From Punica granatum (Eukaryota > Streptophyta > Magnoliopsida > Myrtales > Lythraceae): a DNA stretch of 64,000 nt. The translations under genes were made by a program, and so were the position numbers. The notes beneath the pieces are model-generated. The model saw only the letters and a program-made list of their open reading frames with translations. It was not told the DNA's origin and ran no database searches. Location of the stretch: the NCBI RefSeq assembly GCF_007655135.1, contig NC_045128.1, forward strand, positions 39,135,885 to 39,199,884, given 5' to 3'. This document shows positions 1-11,239 of this stretch, piece after piece (the stretch's first letter is position 1; each line of letters starts with the position of its first letter).

Positions 1-887
1 ATTTATATCCATGTTGACACGATTAGAGCTGCTTAATCCATATAATTAAACGGGTCTAATTGTCAATTTATATACCCACACTATTAAACATGAAAAACAC
101 GATAAACAATACTACATTCAAAATAAATTAAATATAACAAAAGACATCCATAATTCATTAATCGATGAAAATATTACACCATACTTGGGGTAAGTTGTTC
201 ATAAGCCAGAAAAACTAAATATTCTCCAAACATAACTCGGCAAGTTCACAACTTACATGATTTTGATGTTCAAATTAACATGAAACACGCTTACTTAAAT
301 GTGTGTTATCGTGTTTATATGGATTACAGGGGTTCAAGCCGTTAAGACACAATTATTTAAACGGGTTAGGCAAGTTTGACTTGTTTAAACCAAAAACCTA
401 TTTAAGTATACTCAAATTCGTTTAATTCCATATCGTATCGTATCGTATCGTGTTATCGTTTCGCGTAAAAAATTATCAGGTATAGCAAGGACTAATTAAA
501 TTCCCTTTTTTTCCCTTTGTTTTTTGGGCCCAAAGGAAGAGTACTGAATTCTCTTTATATTTGATCATGAGGAAGGAAGGGTGTGATCCAAAGAATTATC
601 TGCATTAAAATTAAAAATCCTTGGAAGAGGATTGAATTGTACGTAGCTGACAGGAAATCATTACATTTCTTAGCAATTTGTTTTTCAATTTGATTGATTG
701 ATATATATTGATGTCGAAGAGACAGATGCAGACTTAGCGCCAATGACAAAGAAAAGCAAAACCCCTACCCTGCTTGGCTGAGGCGGTACACATACATATA
801 CATATATATATATATATATAACATGATATATATCAATAAAATGTGTCATTATACATTATTAAAAGAGTTTTATATCTTAATAAACAG

Positions 888-955
888 ATTCGGCGTGAAA
901 TAAATTTTTCAAATTTATAGGGCTTTCGAATATCATAATACAATATCGAAAAAAT
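888..955 (+). repeat. Degenerate SINE 3' end
   Basis: The stretch ends in a GGGCTTTCGAATATCATAATAC-like block followed by ATATCGAAAAAA. The same tail closes the better-preserved SINE at 20641-20826. Only the 3' part is recognisable and divergence is high. Confidence 0.3.
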
Positions 956-2381
956 GTGTCATTACAGTGTGAGGTGATTCTGTCATCCACATTCTAATTG
1001 GAGTTAGTACAACAGCCATGGATGGATGCTTTTCTTAGCACGTTTCATTACTGTCACCGAACATCCTACTTGGTGTCTGGACAACAGCCATGGATCGATG
1101 CATTTCTTAGTATGTTTCAGTATTCTCTTGTGCATTCCAGTGATGTTAGTAAAAAGTTATTGGACGTTCGCACGTTTTTAAGTAACGACCGAAATCTTGC
1201 TCGGGGACAACATGAGATCTTATGGACAAGCCACTTGTTGCCTAAACTCATCGAATTATTAATATTCGGTGAAATGTGCGTATGTCTAATAATTCTATAC
1301 ACCGACGGCCGTCTCCTCCCTCCGTCTCCCTGCCGACAGTAACCGTGTTTCTCAGCTCCCTGATTTCCTCCTTATTTGTCTGGCAAATATAATATAATAT
1401 AATTTAATGAGATGAACGGCTGAGGATGGGAAATGAGACCCCCCCCGCCCGTGGGGCCACCCGGTTGAGGAGAGAAGGGCTGCCGGAGTGGGGCCCGGGA
1501 GGGATGCGGTTGCACGTGCGACTAGCCGCCGGCTTCATTACGATAAAAGAGACGGTGGTCATAAATGAATAAACGGAAGCTTTTTTGCTCGCGGCTTTGA
1601 TAGAAAAAGCAAAGAAGAGAAGTCAGCGTCAGCAGTCAGCAGTCAGCCGTATGGGCCAATCTGATTTGATCTGATGTTCTCGAGGTTAACGCCGTCTCCC
1701 TCTGCCGTTGTCGACGGTTTATTCAGTTTTATCACTTTTCCCGCCTTTTCCCTCCCCAGCCTTTTATGATATGATATATACACATCGCTTTTTAGCTTTC
1801 CGCTTTTTTCTCTTTTGTTTGTGCGTGCCGACCGACCGACCGCAGCTCATCAGCTTAGACCAAAGGCTCAAGCCGTGTGTAGCAATTTCAAATTCGCATG
1901 TCGAAAGCAAATTATCCACATTGTCTGGTTTGGACAAAGCAGTTTCAAATCAGCATGTCAAAAGCGAATTGAAGGAAGTCGATGTAAAATTAATCTATCC
2001 CCCGCGAAGCGTGAACTTTATGACTTATCCCATGGAAGAAAAACGAGTAACAACTGTCATTATGTGCGTCGAAGTTGTCCGATGATCCTTTCCTTTCTTA
2101 GACATCATGATACATGAGACGGCTTTTTCCCGAGGAGAAAAAGGTGCCATCATTATGAAAAGAAATCGATGTAGCGTTGCTTCTTCTTTCTACACCGTTG
2201 GCTGACTTGTAAGATTAATAGATGAAGTCACGTATACGGTGGAGCCTCTCGTGGGCAGCTCGGACGCTCCGAAGGTGCAAAATTACTGCGTAAATTTGTT
2301 TCAACACATGAAGCATTTTCACATAGGATCTTGAACTGCCAGTGGACGTCAGTGTGATGGCAACCTCACAACAGCATATAC

Positions 2382-2416
<35 letters not shown>

Positions 2417-3589
2417 GCCACTAAATATATATGTTTATAGAGACAGTTTTTGATAAACTACCGGCGAGTGATGGCATTGATAAGAGTCCAACTAATGTGC
2501 TCCTGTGACATATGAGTGATCTGGCTACAACATAAAATTCAAAGTTCACGAGTGTATATATGTATTTATGATCTTTATAATGCAGTGACAATCACCAGGG
2601 TCCAAAAATTATACCTGAAATTTAAGGAAGATATGTATCGCAGACATTACTTGAATTAGTTGTCCAACTTCGTGTGGATGATGGAATATATATTTATCTG
2701 GGTATCCAGTATCAAGCACATCGATCCATTCATTATTTATTTTTTGAAAGAAATTGTACCATTCATTTCTCGAATAATCTAATAAGGCCTTTTAAACTTT
2801 CAGATCAACGCTAATTTGTCAATACAAAAGACTATTCGAGTAAGAGATCTTTCAAATTTCACTGATTTCATTTGTCATAAACTTTTTCCACTTGCAGAGT
2901 TGGGAGGAAAAATTTTATGATACAATATTTTCCGCTACAAAAAAAAAGAGAAGGGATTGACATATATATATCAGCACGTCTGGGCGGGTGGGGGCTGTGA
3001 TCTTTCAACAGAATCTCCCAAGAAAAACGATTAATGTGATCAGTTGCGTGTATCTTAGGATAATCTATACAAATTTGCAAGTTGGATGCACCAAATCCTC
3101 TCAGATTTGAGCTGAATTAATTGATAAGAACTCCCCCCAAGATGTTCGGGAAACCATGACACAGTAAACGATTTTCTTGCGCGTACTTTATTTTGGGTTA
3201 GGAGGCAAAGATTCTCTTATATTAGGGATGACCAAAGATAAGGTTAAATTGGGTATATGATTTTAACTAATTTATAATTTCAATTTAATTGATTATGGCT
3301 TTTTCACCAACTTGCCCTTTTCTTATGTGTTGCTAACAACCCTCAACTCGGAGAAGGAGCCAGCAATAATTATATGAATTTCAAGATCATGATTGAGAGT
3401 CGAGACACATGCTGCATGCTTCCCTCCTAACATCCGGCTAAGTCAACTGATGAATCAAATTAATTGTACGCCCTCGTCCTAGCTTAGCTTGGATTGAATT
3501 TTTTTTTCATCACAACTTTATTCGTCCTGTCTCGATGGTATCACCGATCCGCAGACTAAGAGCTTCCTCGAAGCTATAATGATTCCTCG

Positions 3590-4110
3590 TTGATGGACTC
3601 CGGGCCTAGCAACCCCAGTCCAGGCCCATCAAGCAAGCCTGCTATGTTGGCTCGTTAGACCAAGGGTAAGCGACGAGGCCCAACAGGCCTCAGCCCGCGA
3701 CTAAGGCGGGTCCAGTTGAGTGCATATAAGGCAAGTGACGTGACATTTCCTTAATCACGTAACTCGTATCATCATATATTTGCTGGATATATCTTCACCC
3801 GAGTATTCTGAGAATATCCCGATATGACTTCCCTCCTATATAAACATGTTAGGTGCGTTATTTTATGGTTAATGCAAAACTTAAATAAACCCTAGACTGA
3901 CTTAAGTATCGGAGGGGGAAATCGAGGAACACCCTCGGCGTCCATTCGTGCAGATTAGCTTGGAGTGTTGTTCGTGCGGATCGGATCGTGAAGACCATCA
4001 GGACCTGAAGCTCAGATCTCGACTCCATGTCTCGGTTTTACCTGCTTGGGGCAAACGGGGCGATCCAAGGTTGGCCGAAGGCAGTTCTTCCTAGTGATGT
4101 GATGATTGAT
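3590..4110 (+). mobile_element. Probable solo or truncated LTR (Ty3/gypsy type)
   Basis: A block of higher GC content starts near TGATGGACTCCGGGCC. It carries a TATA-box (CTATATAAAC near 3836), then downstream wording typical of plant gypsy LTR transcription start and R regions: an AACCCTAGACTGACTTAAG run and GTATCGGAGGGGGAAATCG, followed by a CCCTCGGCGTCC segment. No gag-pol reading frame is adjacent on either side, so a solo LTR or fragment is likely. I could not define a clean target-site duplication, so the ends are approximate. Confidence 0.4.
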
Positions 4111-5140
4111 CGGTGTCTTCCATTATAACACAGAAGGCTCGTTATCGGTTACCATCAATGCAGGACCATATAGAATGTCCGCAATCGTCCTCATGGGCCG
4201 ATGGTGATCCTAAAATTTGGGTCAATACATATCTCTTTGAACAATTAATTAGACCTATTTCATGCTTGCGGGTCCGAGGACATAAATGTCAAATGGGCCT
4301 ACATCACATTCAAAAGGTGTCAAACCTTATTAATCGCTCGAGGGCTAGCTAATGCGTTCATTGATATCTCTTATTCGGATCAACCTCGCACGTGGTCATC
4401 GAATGATCATAAAAAGTAAGGTTGTCGTGCCCAAATCCAACTGTACTATGTACTATAGTCAGCACTCTGAATTTTATTTCCGTTGTTAAATCCACATGTA
4501 CTTGTAGTAATTGGATTCTCTGTTTCGTCAAGGCCGGGTGTGAAGAAAAATAGTTCATCTTGTATGAATATATACTTAACTTCATACACTAAAGTTAAAT
4601 ATATTGCCGGGAATAATAATCTGCGACCCGTTAGAATAGCAAATCGACTGCTGGACACTCTTGAGATTTGACGACTTCGAGCTTAAGTAATTTTAATTAA
4701 TTGTTGTAATTCATCTATTGGTGTTCCTTGCGAAAACCATGTGTGTTTTTTCAATGCCGTCCAGTTTAAGCATTGGATTTCATTTTCTGGGTCCCAATAG
4801 CAATTGAAAGGCTTATTAGGGGATAAAAGAATACGTACGTACTCCGGCGAAGGACTTATTTAAGAAATTGTCAATTGAATGGAGTCAGCCAAAGAAAAAG
4901 TCAAACACCGCAAAATTCAGCCAACTGCCACAAGTTTTGATTATTGTGACACTCTCCACCATGTCAATGGAATGGATGGCGACATATTAATTTGAGCAAT
5001 CAAATCCAACCCGATTATGACTCAGCCCCCGCAACCGGACCAACTCGATCCTCACTAAGCATATGTTCATGTTATATATACTTGGCAACATAATAACTCT
5101 TCATATATCTCGTATCTAATTAAGCGGAATATGTCGATCT

Positions 5141-5204
5141 CTCGATTGAATTAGTCAGATCTCATTGGGCTTCTAGATACCATAGTACACATCGAAAAAA
5201 AATT
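5141..5204 (+). repeat. SINE 3' fragment
   Basis: The segment resembles the 3' half of the SINE at 20641-20826: TTGAATTAGTCAGATCTCATTG, then TTCTAGATACCATAGTACACATCG and an A tail. The tRNA-like 5' part is not recognisable here. Confidence 0.45.
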
Positions 5205-5600
5205 AAGTGGAATATGTTGAACAACATAGGTATGCGATGAGATCTTTTCTTATTCTCGTCCACTCGATTATTATTCGGGATTCGTGATAGTAAATGAGTG
5301 GAAGATGATGTACGATGGTAGAACACAGAAAGCACACATAATTTACAGAGAGAAACCCTATAAGAAGTTCCTTTATTTATTTTCTATGTACATGAAGAAA
5401 ACGAATATAATAAGCAACAAAGAAATGGTCAATATGAACCCAATTGACCATTCAATATAACCTCACCCTAAGGTATAACTCGAGCAAAACAAAAAATAAT
5501 CCGAATGTGCCAGTAAATACACCAAATAAATGAAAAACCAAAAATGAATGAAATAGCAGGAAATGGTAATATATGACCTGCCGGTCAACTAAGTAATCGA

Positions 5601-6284
5601 TCACCAATCAAAATCGCACTTGGTGGACCCAAAATCACTGGCCGAACCGGCGGTGCTGACGGGCACCTTAAGGTCGCACTTGATCTTCGGCTTGAAGCGG
5701 AACGTCTTGATCTTCCCGAGCTTGAACCGAACCCTGAGGTAGAGCTTGACGTCGATGTCGTACACCCCAGCGGCCTTGTCGGAGTTGAAGTCGGAGAGCT
5801 CGTCGCTCCCGAGGACGATGACCCGCTGGCCCTCGAACGTGGGGGAGAGGATGGTGGTGTTCTTGTGGCCCTGGTAGAATTTTGGTAAGGTCACGTCGTG
5901 GAAGCGCTGTCCCTCGTAGTATGCCCGGGCCTCGATGCGGTCGTAGTAGACGCCGATCTTCTTGTTGGGGTTGCGAAGGGTGAGGTTGAGGCGGAGGTTG
6001 TAGTTAAGCTGCTGGGAGTTGGAGGTGGTGGTGGTGAGGTTGAACTGCGTCAGCTGCGCGTCCGTCACATGGTACTTGAGGAGGTTGGGGCGGAAGATGA
6101 GCCAGAAGATGAAGGCAGCGAGGCCGACGATGACCACAACGGTCACGATAATCTCCAGGAGGAGCGTCAAGAGGCAGCATCCGCAGCCGCAGCCCCTGCT
6201 CCTGCCCGGGCGGAGGTAGGACTTCCGGGGTGGGACCGACGGGCCGTAGTAGGCCCCATTGAGGGGGGCTTGCTTCTCCGACAT
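5601..6284 (-). CDS. NDR1/HIN1-like (NHL) LEA_2 protein, YLS9/NHL3-like
   Basis: Single-exon gene, 227 aa. A short proline- and glycine-rich cytosolic tail carries a cysteine cluster (C32, C34, C36, C37) next to one membrane segment at about residues 37-64. A LEA_2 domain with the family hallmark NPNKKIGVYYD (105-115) and a following YQGHKNT motif fills the rest. NHL proteins are type II plasma-membrane proteins linked to pathogen response and senescence. The cysteines beside the membrane could be S-acylated (inference). Asn-Xaa-Thr/Ser sites in the extracytosolic domain fit glycosylation. Length is normal for the family. It is the first of three LEA_2 genes on this strand within 10 kb. The start is the only ATG giving a full cytosolic tail. 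Confidence 0.93.
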   Translation of the reverse strand: MSEKQAPLNGAYYGPSVPPRKSYLRPGRSRGCGCGCCLLTLLLEIIVTVVVIVGLAAFIFWLIFRPNLLKYHVTDAQLTQFNLTTTTSNSQQLNYNLRLNLTLRNPNKKIGVYYDRIEARAYYEGQRFHDVTLPKFYQGHKNTTILSPTFEGQRVIVLGSDELSDFNSDKAAGVYDIDVKLYLRVRFKLGKIKTFRFKPKIKCDLKVPVSTAGSASDFGSTKCDFDW

Positions 6285-6402
6285 GGCTCGGAAGGATCGA
6301 GATTAGAAGGTATGCGTAGGGAAAACGAGTAGGAGTCTGATATAATTGAGAAAGTCCGATCGATGGCAGTAAGAGACGATGATGGAGAGCGTGTGTATGT
6401 GT

Positions 6403-6416
6403 GCATATATATAGAG
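6403..6416 (-). promoter_or_regulatory. Candidate TATA box of the NHL gene
   Basis: On the minus strand a TCTATATATATGC run lies about 120-130 bases upstream of the ATG at 6284. That would place transcription start near 6375 and give a 5' UTR of roughly 90 bases. The assignment rests on position and sequence only. Confidence 0.4.
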
Positions 6417-6707
6417 AGGGATGGGGGAGGTTATTGCGACATGAAGACGGAAGTGGGCGGAGCGCGTTAACGCGGTTGTTTTGATGGGAAGACGTTTTGA
6501 AGTGTATAATGTGCACGCGGAGGTCCCATGTGAACGAGGATGTTGCCCGGAAGGTTCCAAAATATTTCTTGTTGGCGTTTATTTATTTATTTATTTGAAA
6601 AGATATATGTATATATATATATATATATATCTCAAAAACATTGAGTGATGTGAAATTGGAAATGGAGAAAATTCAATATTATAAGAGTTTTATCTCTTAA
6701 TCGCTCG

Positions 6708-6822
6708 TCGATTCGATACTGCTTGAATTAAATTAGTTGGATTTGTTGGGCTCTACTAAATTAATCGGGATTCGTTAAACTTTTAAATACCAGAGCACAT
6801 GCCTAAAAAGAAAAGTATTTTA
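6708..6822 (+). repeat. SINE 3' fragment
   Basis: It matches the 3' half of the 20641-20826 SINE: an AAATTAGTTGGATTTGTTGGGC-like stretch, then TTTTAAATACCAGAGCACAT and an A-rich tail. The tRNA-like head is missing or too diverged to see. Confidence 0.4.
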
Positions 6823-7791
6823 TTACTTTGGTAGGCCACTATGAATAGGAAAATGAAAAAAAAAATACTATCTAGTAGCTAAGGCCAAATTTGATGCTTA
6901 AATAAAATTAGCTTCAGTTGTCAAGTTGAAGATGTTCATTGTTTCACCGAAAAAAAATAAGGATGCGAGAAATCCTATTATGAAGATAACGTAATATAAC
7001 TAAGGACCTTTTTTCATTTTTCATTTTTTGTCAAACACGATGTATCCCTGTTGACGAGATCTTTTCAGCAATTCGACCATTATTCTATGGTTATAGTCTA
7101 GTCGCTGATATTACAATTTGTCAATTGGACTATATTTCGTAACTGAATATATGTGATATATAACCTTTTTCTTTCAAAGAGAAATGGGGCCGAAACCTAA
7201 TAACATGTGGCCTTTTCATTCTACGTCGAGGATGAGCGATTAGTTCTTGTTGTGGTAATAATACGGAACGGGAACATTTTATGGTAATTAGTGAACATTT
7301 TCTTGCTGTGCCCAGTAGCCAGCTTTATTTGGTTTTTAAGTAAAATAAATTATTCAATCCAACTCAATTATATTCTTCACCAAATTCAATAATATAATTA
7401 TTATTATTTTGTCTTTTTTACCATTTAATAAAAATTCTTAATTATACTTTTTTAATTCATTTTATAATCAATTATTTAATAAGAAATTTTTCATATATTT
7501 TCGCATCTATATATACATATCAATTTTCAATAATAAATTTTTTATTTACTTTCACATCTACATAGACATACATATATATATTCTCACGTATCAATATATT
7601 TATTAACATTTGCATTCATTACACAAAAGAAAGTTGAGTTAGATAATTATTTAACTCGAAAAACAAACACAAGCCTAGCAAATTTAATCCATATTGAAGC
7701 ATTGGACAAGGATGCGTGGGGACTGAACCAGTCCCCACGGAATGAGAGTTTTTTTTTTATTGGCCATATAATTAAAAAAAAAGGTGTTTTC

Positions 7792-7828
<37 letters not shown>

Positions 7829-8336
7829 AGTTGTCGTTGGAATAGGTTTTATTATTATTGTTATTGTCTTTTATTATTAAATTTTCGGTGTACTTGTTGG
7901 AAGAGGTTTAGATGTCGCAGTTTTCGTCTATATATAATTGGCACATGACCAAAAAAGTCGTTTCCACATGCTGTGAACTGCCCCATTTCCAATTTGAAAT
8001 ATCAGTGGCTTTGTTGGGACTTGTTTAACTGGGTCTAATCTATTACTAGGTGAACAATGTGCGGGATGACGCAATGTGCCCAAGTCGAGATATTACTACA
8101 TAATTGATATTAATACCTAATTATTTGATTTTTTTTATTATAAAAGATATACATGATATTAGCATAAGGAAATATCACTGGAATCAAAACTGAAAACAAG
8201 AGTGTGCTTGCGCTATGCCCCTTTCTCCAATTAACTAATTTAATAAATTGATAATATGGATACATACCAAGTCCAACATAAAGAAAAGATTTTTTTGGCG
8301 TACGCATTACTATTTATAAGTCCAATGAACCTCAAC

Positions 8337-8455
8337 TAATAATTATATTCGAGTCCGGTTGGTCCACTAGAGGTAAATCTCTCCAAATGTGAAACTATTC
8401 ACGAGACTTGAATTCCAAATCTTACGTAAATGGAGTAAGTGTCGAACTATTTTAA
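8337..8455 (-). repeat. SINE 5' (tRNA-like) fragment, reverse orientation
   Basis: Read on the minus strand this aligns with the head of the SINE at 20641: an AGTTCGACACTTACTCC block corresponds to AGTTCAAGGGGTTCAGCGCTTG, then AAGATTTGGAATTCAAGTCTCGTGAAT corresponds to the B-box area AAGGTCTCGGGTTCGTGTCC. A GGACCAACCGGACTCG end follows, as in the reference copy. Confidence 0.5.
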
Positions 8456-9882
8456 TTAATCCATATTCGTTAATAAAAAACATTTTTAGAAAAGTCATGC
8501 AAGGAAGAAGGTGTGATCTGTATCAGCAAGTAATAAAATTGGACAAATCCTACTAATTAATTATGGGATATGGCATCTTATTTGTCTTATTTCCGTGTTG
8601 AAATTGGCGATTATTTTGACGTTGATGCGAATGTTGACCCTGTCCAATAACCCAAACATTCAATTGCGTACGATTCGATCGTGCTATATCTGACAGGCAA
8701 ATCATAAGGTTTGCCGAGAGTCTTTAATCCACTTTTGGGCCCAGTCCATTTCTGGTTTGGGCTGCATTGGTGAATCTTGATTTCTTGGGCTCGGGCCCAA
8801 CTTCCTTATGTAGACATAATTGGACCAGCTTACTGGATCTCCTTGGCAAGATCGGATTATAACTATCGATTTTTCTATTCAAGTAACGAGGAAGGCCATA
8901 TGCTTGGCAAGTGATGGAAATATGGAAAATAAATTAGACATGTAACGCCATTGATGAGAACGATCCGAAACTTCTTGGTTCTCGATCGAGGTCGTGTGTC
9001 ATTGAGCTGGACTCCATTCTCGAGAGCTGTCGATTTAAGGGCAGAATTCCGCAAATAGCAAATAAAGGTCCATATAGCAGTCAGCTAGGCCGACCACACA
9101 TCGCACACTTGAAGGCATGTCGATCTTTACATTAATGAGCGGAGCCCGCCTTCAGTCTCGGCCAAATTTCCTTACATGGTATTACGTATTTATGTTTGTT
9201 TACAAAATCAAATTTAACTTTATTTTTCTTTTTTATCAATTTAACAATATAATCTTTATTTCTATCTTTTTCTTCAAATTCTCTCTTACTTTTTCTTATC
9301 TATTATTACAATTAATTGTTTAATATTAAATTCTCTCAATTATTCAATATTTTTTATCAATTCAACAATATAATAATTACTTTTTTTTATTTTCTTTTTT
9401 GAATTCTCTCACATACTTTTCTCAACTATTTTTGACTTCGTCTTTTCAAATCAAACTAAATAAAATTAAATCAAACTTAATTGCGTTATCAAACGCAATA
9501 TAATTTTTCAGTATTGAGACAAACAAAGCACATGCGTGGCAGAGGTTTCCTCAATCGCTCCACCACTTAATTAGAAGATAGGGTTGGTGAGTGATCGAAA
9601 ATGACTAGCACAGTTCATGCCATGTGAAAGACCAATCCTCGTTCTCTAGTAAGGACGTAACGTATACACAAATTTGACGGCAATTATAAGTTATGATATT
9701 ACGGTTTGGTCAACCGACTGTATACAATTCGGAAGCATGAACTTACGTTCGCGTTTCTTTAATATACAGAGATTACTGAAAGATTTATATATATATATAT
9801 ATATATATTTATATAGGAATACGAGCCTCTTAACGGTGGTGAGATGATCCTTGACGGCGTGTCCGTCTCATGCTCATACTGA

Positions 9883-11135
9883 TCATATGCTGACGCTGCA
9901 CTTCTGGACCATCTGGTACTTGACGGCGTTACCGCCGACGACGATGCCGTTATTCTTGCTGCCGTAGCTGATGTAAGCTGGGCATTTCACGTAGATGTGG
10001 TAGCGGCCGGAGGTGAAGGTCCCGACTTTCCATCTCACCCGTCCATCTATCTTGATCATCAGCAGCAGGGCCCCACCCGCCTGCTCCTGCTCCCGTCAAG
10101 ATTTTGACAAGTGGAAAAAGATCACTTCCAATTAATAATATCAGCGGGAAATACGACGTAAATAATTTTCAGCAGGTCGCACCATGATGAATATCGTAAA
10201 TTCTATGCTCACTTTAAGTATATGTTATCTAAAGTCGGAACGATGATGATAACTGCAGGTATAGCAATTTGGCATCCATTTTCAATTGACTAATATGGTT
10301 TTCTAATCGAACTGTTTAAATTAATAACCACGAAACCGTAACCGAGTATGTCATTGTATCAAACTTGTCCTACCAATAATTGATATGAAAACTATACAAA
10401 TTTCTAAGGCGTACGAGGCCCCGCTCCTTTATTGAGTGACAAAACTTAGATGGGATTGAAAATTAGGCCGCGTGTCGTGATCGTCCGGGACGGCTTATCG
10501 TGTACCGCTCGACACTATTCCATTATCTTCTCATTTTCACAAATCGAAAACGACCTCATAGGTAATCTCGGAATTGGCTCGACACAGTCCATTTTCATGT
10601 AGTCGTTATGCAGTTCGGGATAATACTCAAATTGTTGTCGACAACAATTTTATGTATGGACACTCAGATAAAAGAATAAGAGAATTAGCTCAGTGTTTGG
10701 TAATGGAACCTGGTTCAAGGCGAAGGAGTTGTAGGGTGCCACCGGAACGGAGTTGCCGGAGAGGACTGGGGACCAGATGTCGACCTCCTTATGGCCCTGG
10801 TAGGACGGCGGGATCTGGTACCGGAGGGTGATCTGCTGGTTGTTATAGGTCGCGAACACGCCCACCCTGTCGTAGTAGACCCCGATCCGGTCATTCGGGT
10901 TGCGGGACGAGATGGTCACCCCGATGCTGGTGGTCAGGAAGTTGGGGACGGAGGCGTTGAGGTTGTAAATGGTCACGTCCTGCAGCACGAACTGGGGCTT
11001 GTGCGGCCTCAGGATGGCCCACACCAGCAGGACGATGACCAGCAGGATGAGGTTGAAGACCAGCAAGCCCGCGCACAGGCGGCGGAACAACTTGCGGCGC
11101 CTGTCCCCATGGTCGTCGCAGTCCTTGGCTGACAT
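9883..11135 (-). CDS. NDR1/HIN1-like (NHL) LEA_2 protein, two exons
   Basis: Exon 1 is 10710-11135 and exon 2 is 9883-10089, separated by a 620-base intron with GT at the 3' side of codon CAG and AG before CAGGAGCAG. The spliced product is 210 aa. Residues 21-42 form a membrane segment after a basic cytosolic tail. NPNDRIGVYYD (79-89) is the NHL hallmark, and YQGHKE follows. Exon 2 supplies the domain end (GRVRWKVGTF, SGRYHIYVKCPAYI) and a cysteine near the C-terminus (QKCSVSI). An acceptor three bases further in is equally possible and would drop one residue. The intron-containing form separates it from the intronless neighbour at 5601. Role: probable plasma-membrane stress/defence protein. 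Confidence 0.9.
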
Positions 11136-11239
11136 TGGCTTGGGTATGCGGCAGAGGGATCTGTGGTGTTCTCTCTTGCGATGGCGGCCTGCTGTCGGAT
11201 TTATGGTGAGGCGGCGTTCCTCGCTTTTTCTCTAATTAG

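Larger units (their letters stand above)
1..5600. other. Intergenic spacer, no supportable gene
   Basis: AT-rich spacer. Open frames here are short and match no family I recognise; the longest (1708-2085, +) has no domain, splice or composition support. A GC-richer patch at about 1430-1560 could be promoter-like but has no gene attached. A (TA)n tract lies at 793-820 and another at 2376-2416. SINE-like 3' ends and an LTR-like block inside this span are listed separately. Confidence 0.5.
6560..9880. other. Intergenic spacer
   Basis: AT-rich DNA between two NHL genes. It holds (TA)n tracts near 6605-6630, 7797-7823 and 9786-9808 and two SINE-like pieces listed separately. No open frame here has domain or splice support. 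Confidence 0.5.

Noticed and set aside
1708..2117. 125-aa and 100-aa overlapping plus-strand frames
   Set aside because: The two overlapping frames are equally open and neither resembles a known protein.
5898..6560. Several frames antisense or offset to the NHL gene
   Set aside because: High GC in the real coding region opens other frames. None has a domain.
10791..11132. 113-aa plus-strand frame rich in Val and Glu
   Set aside because: Complement of NHL exon 1; composition is a by-product of the GC-rich coding strand.
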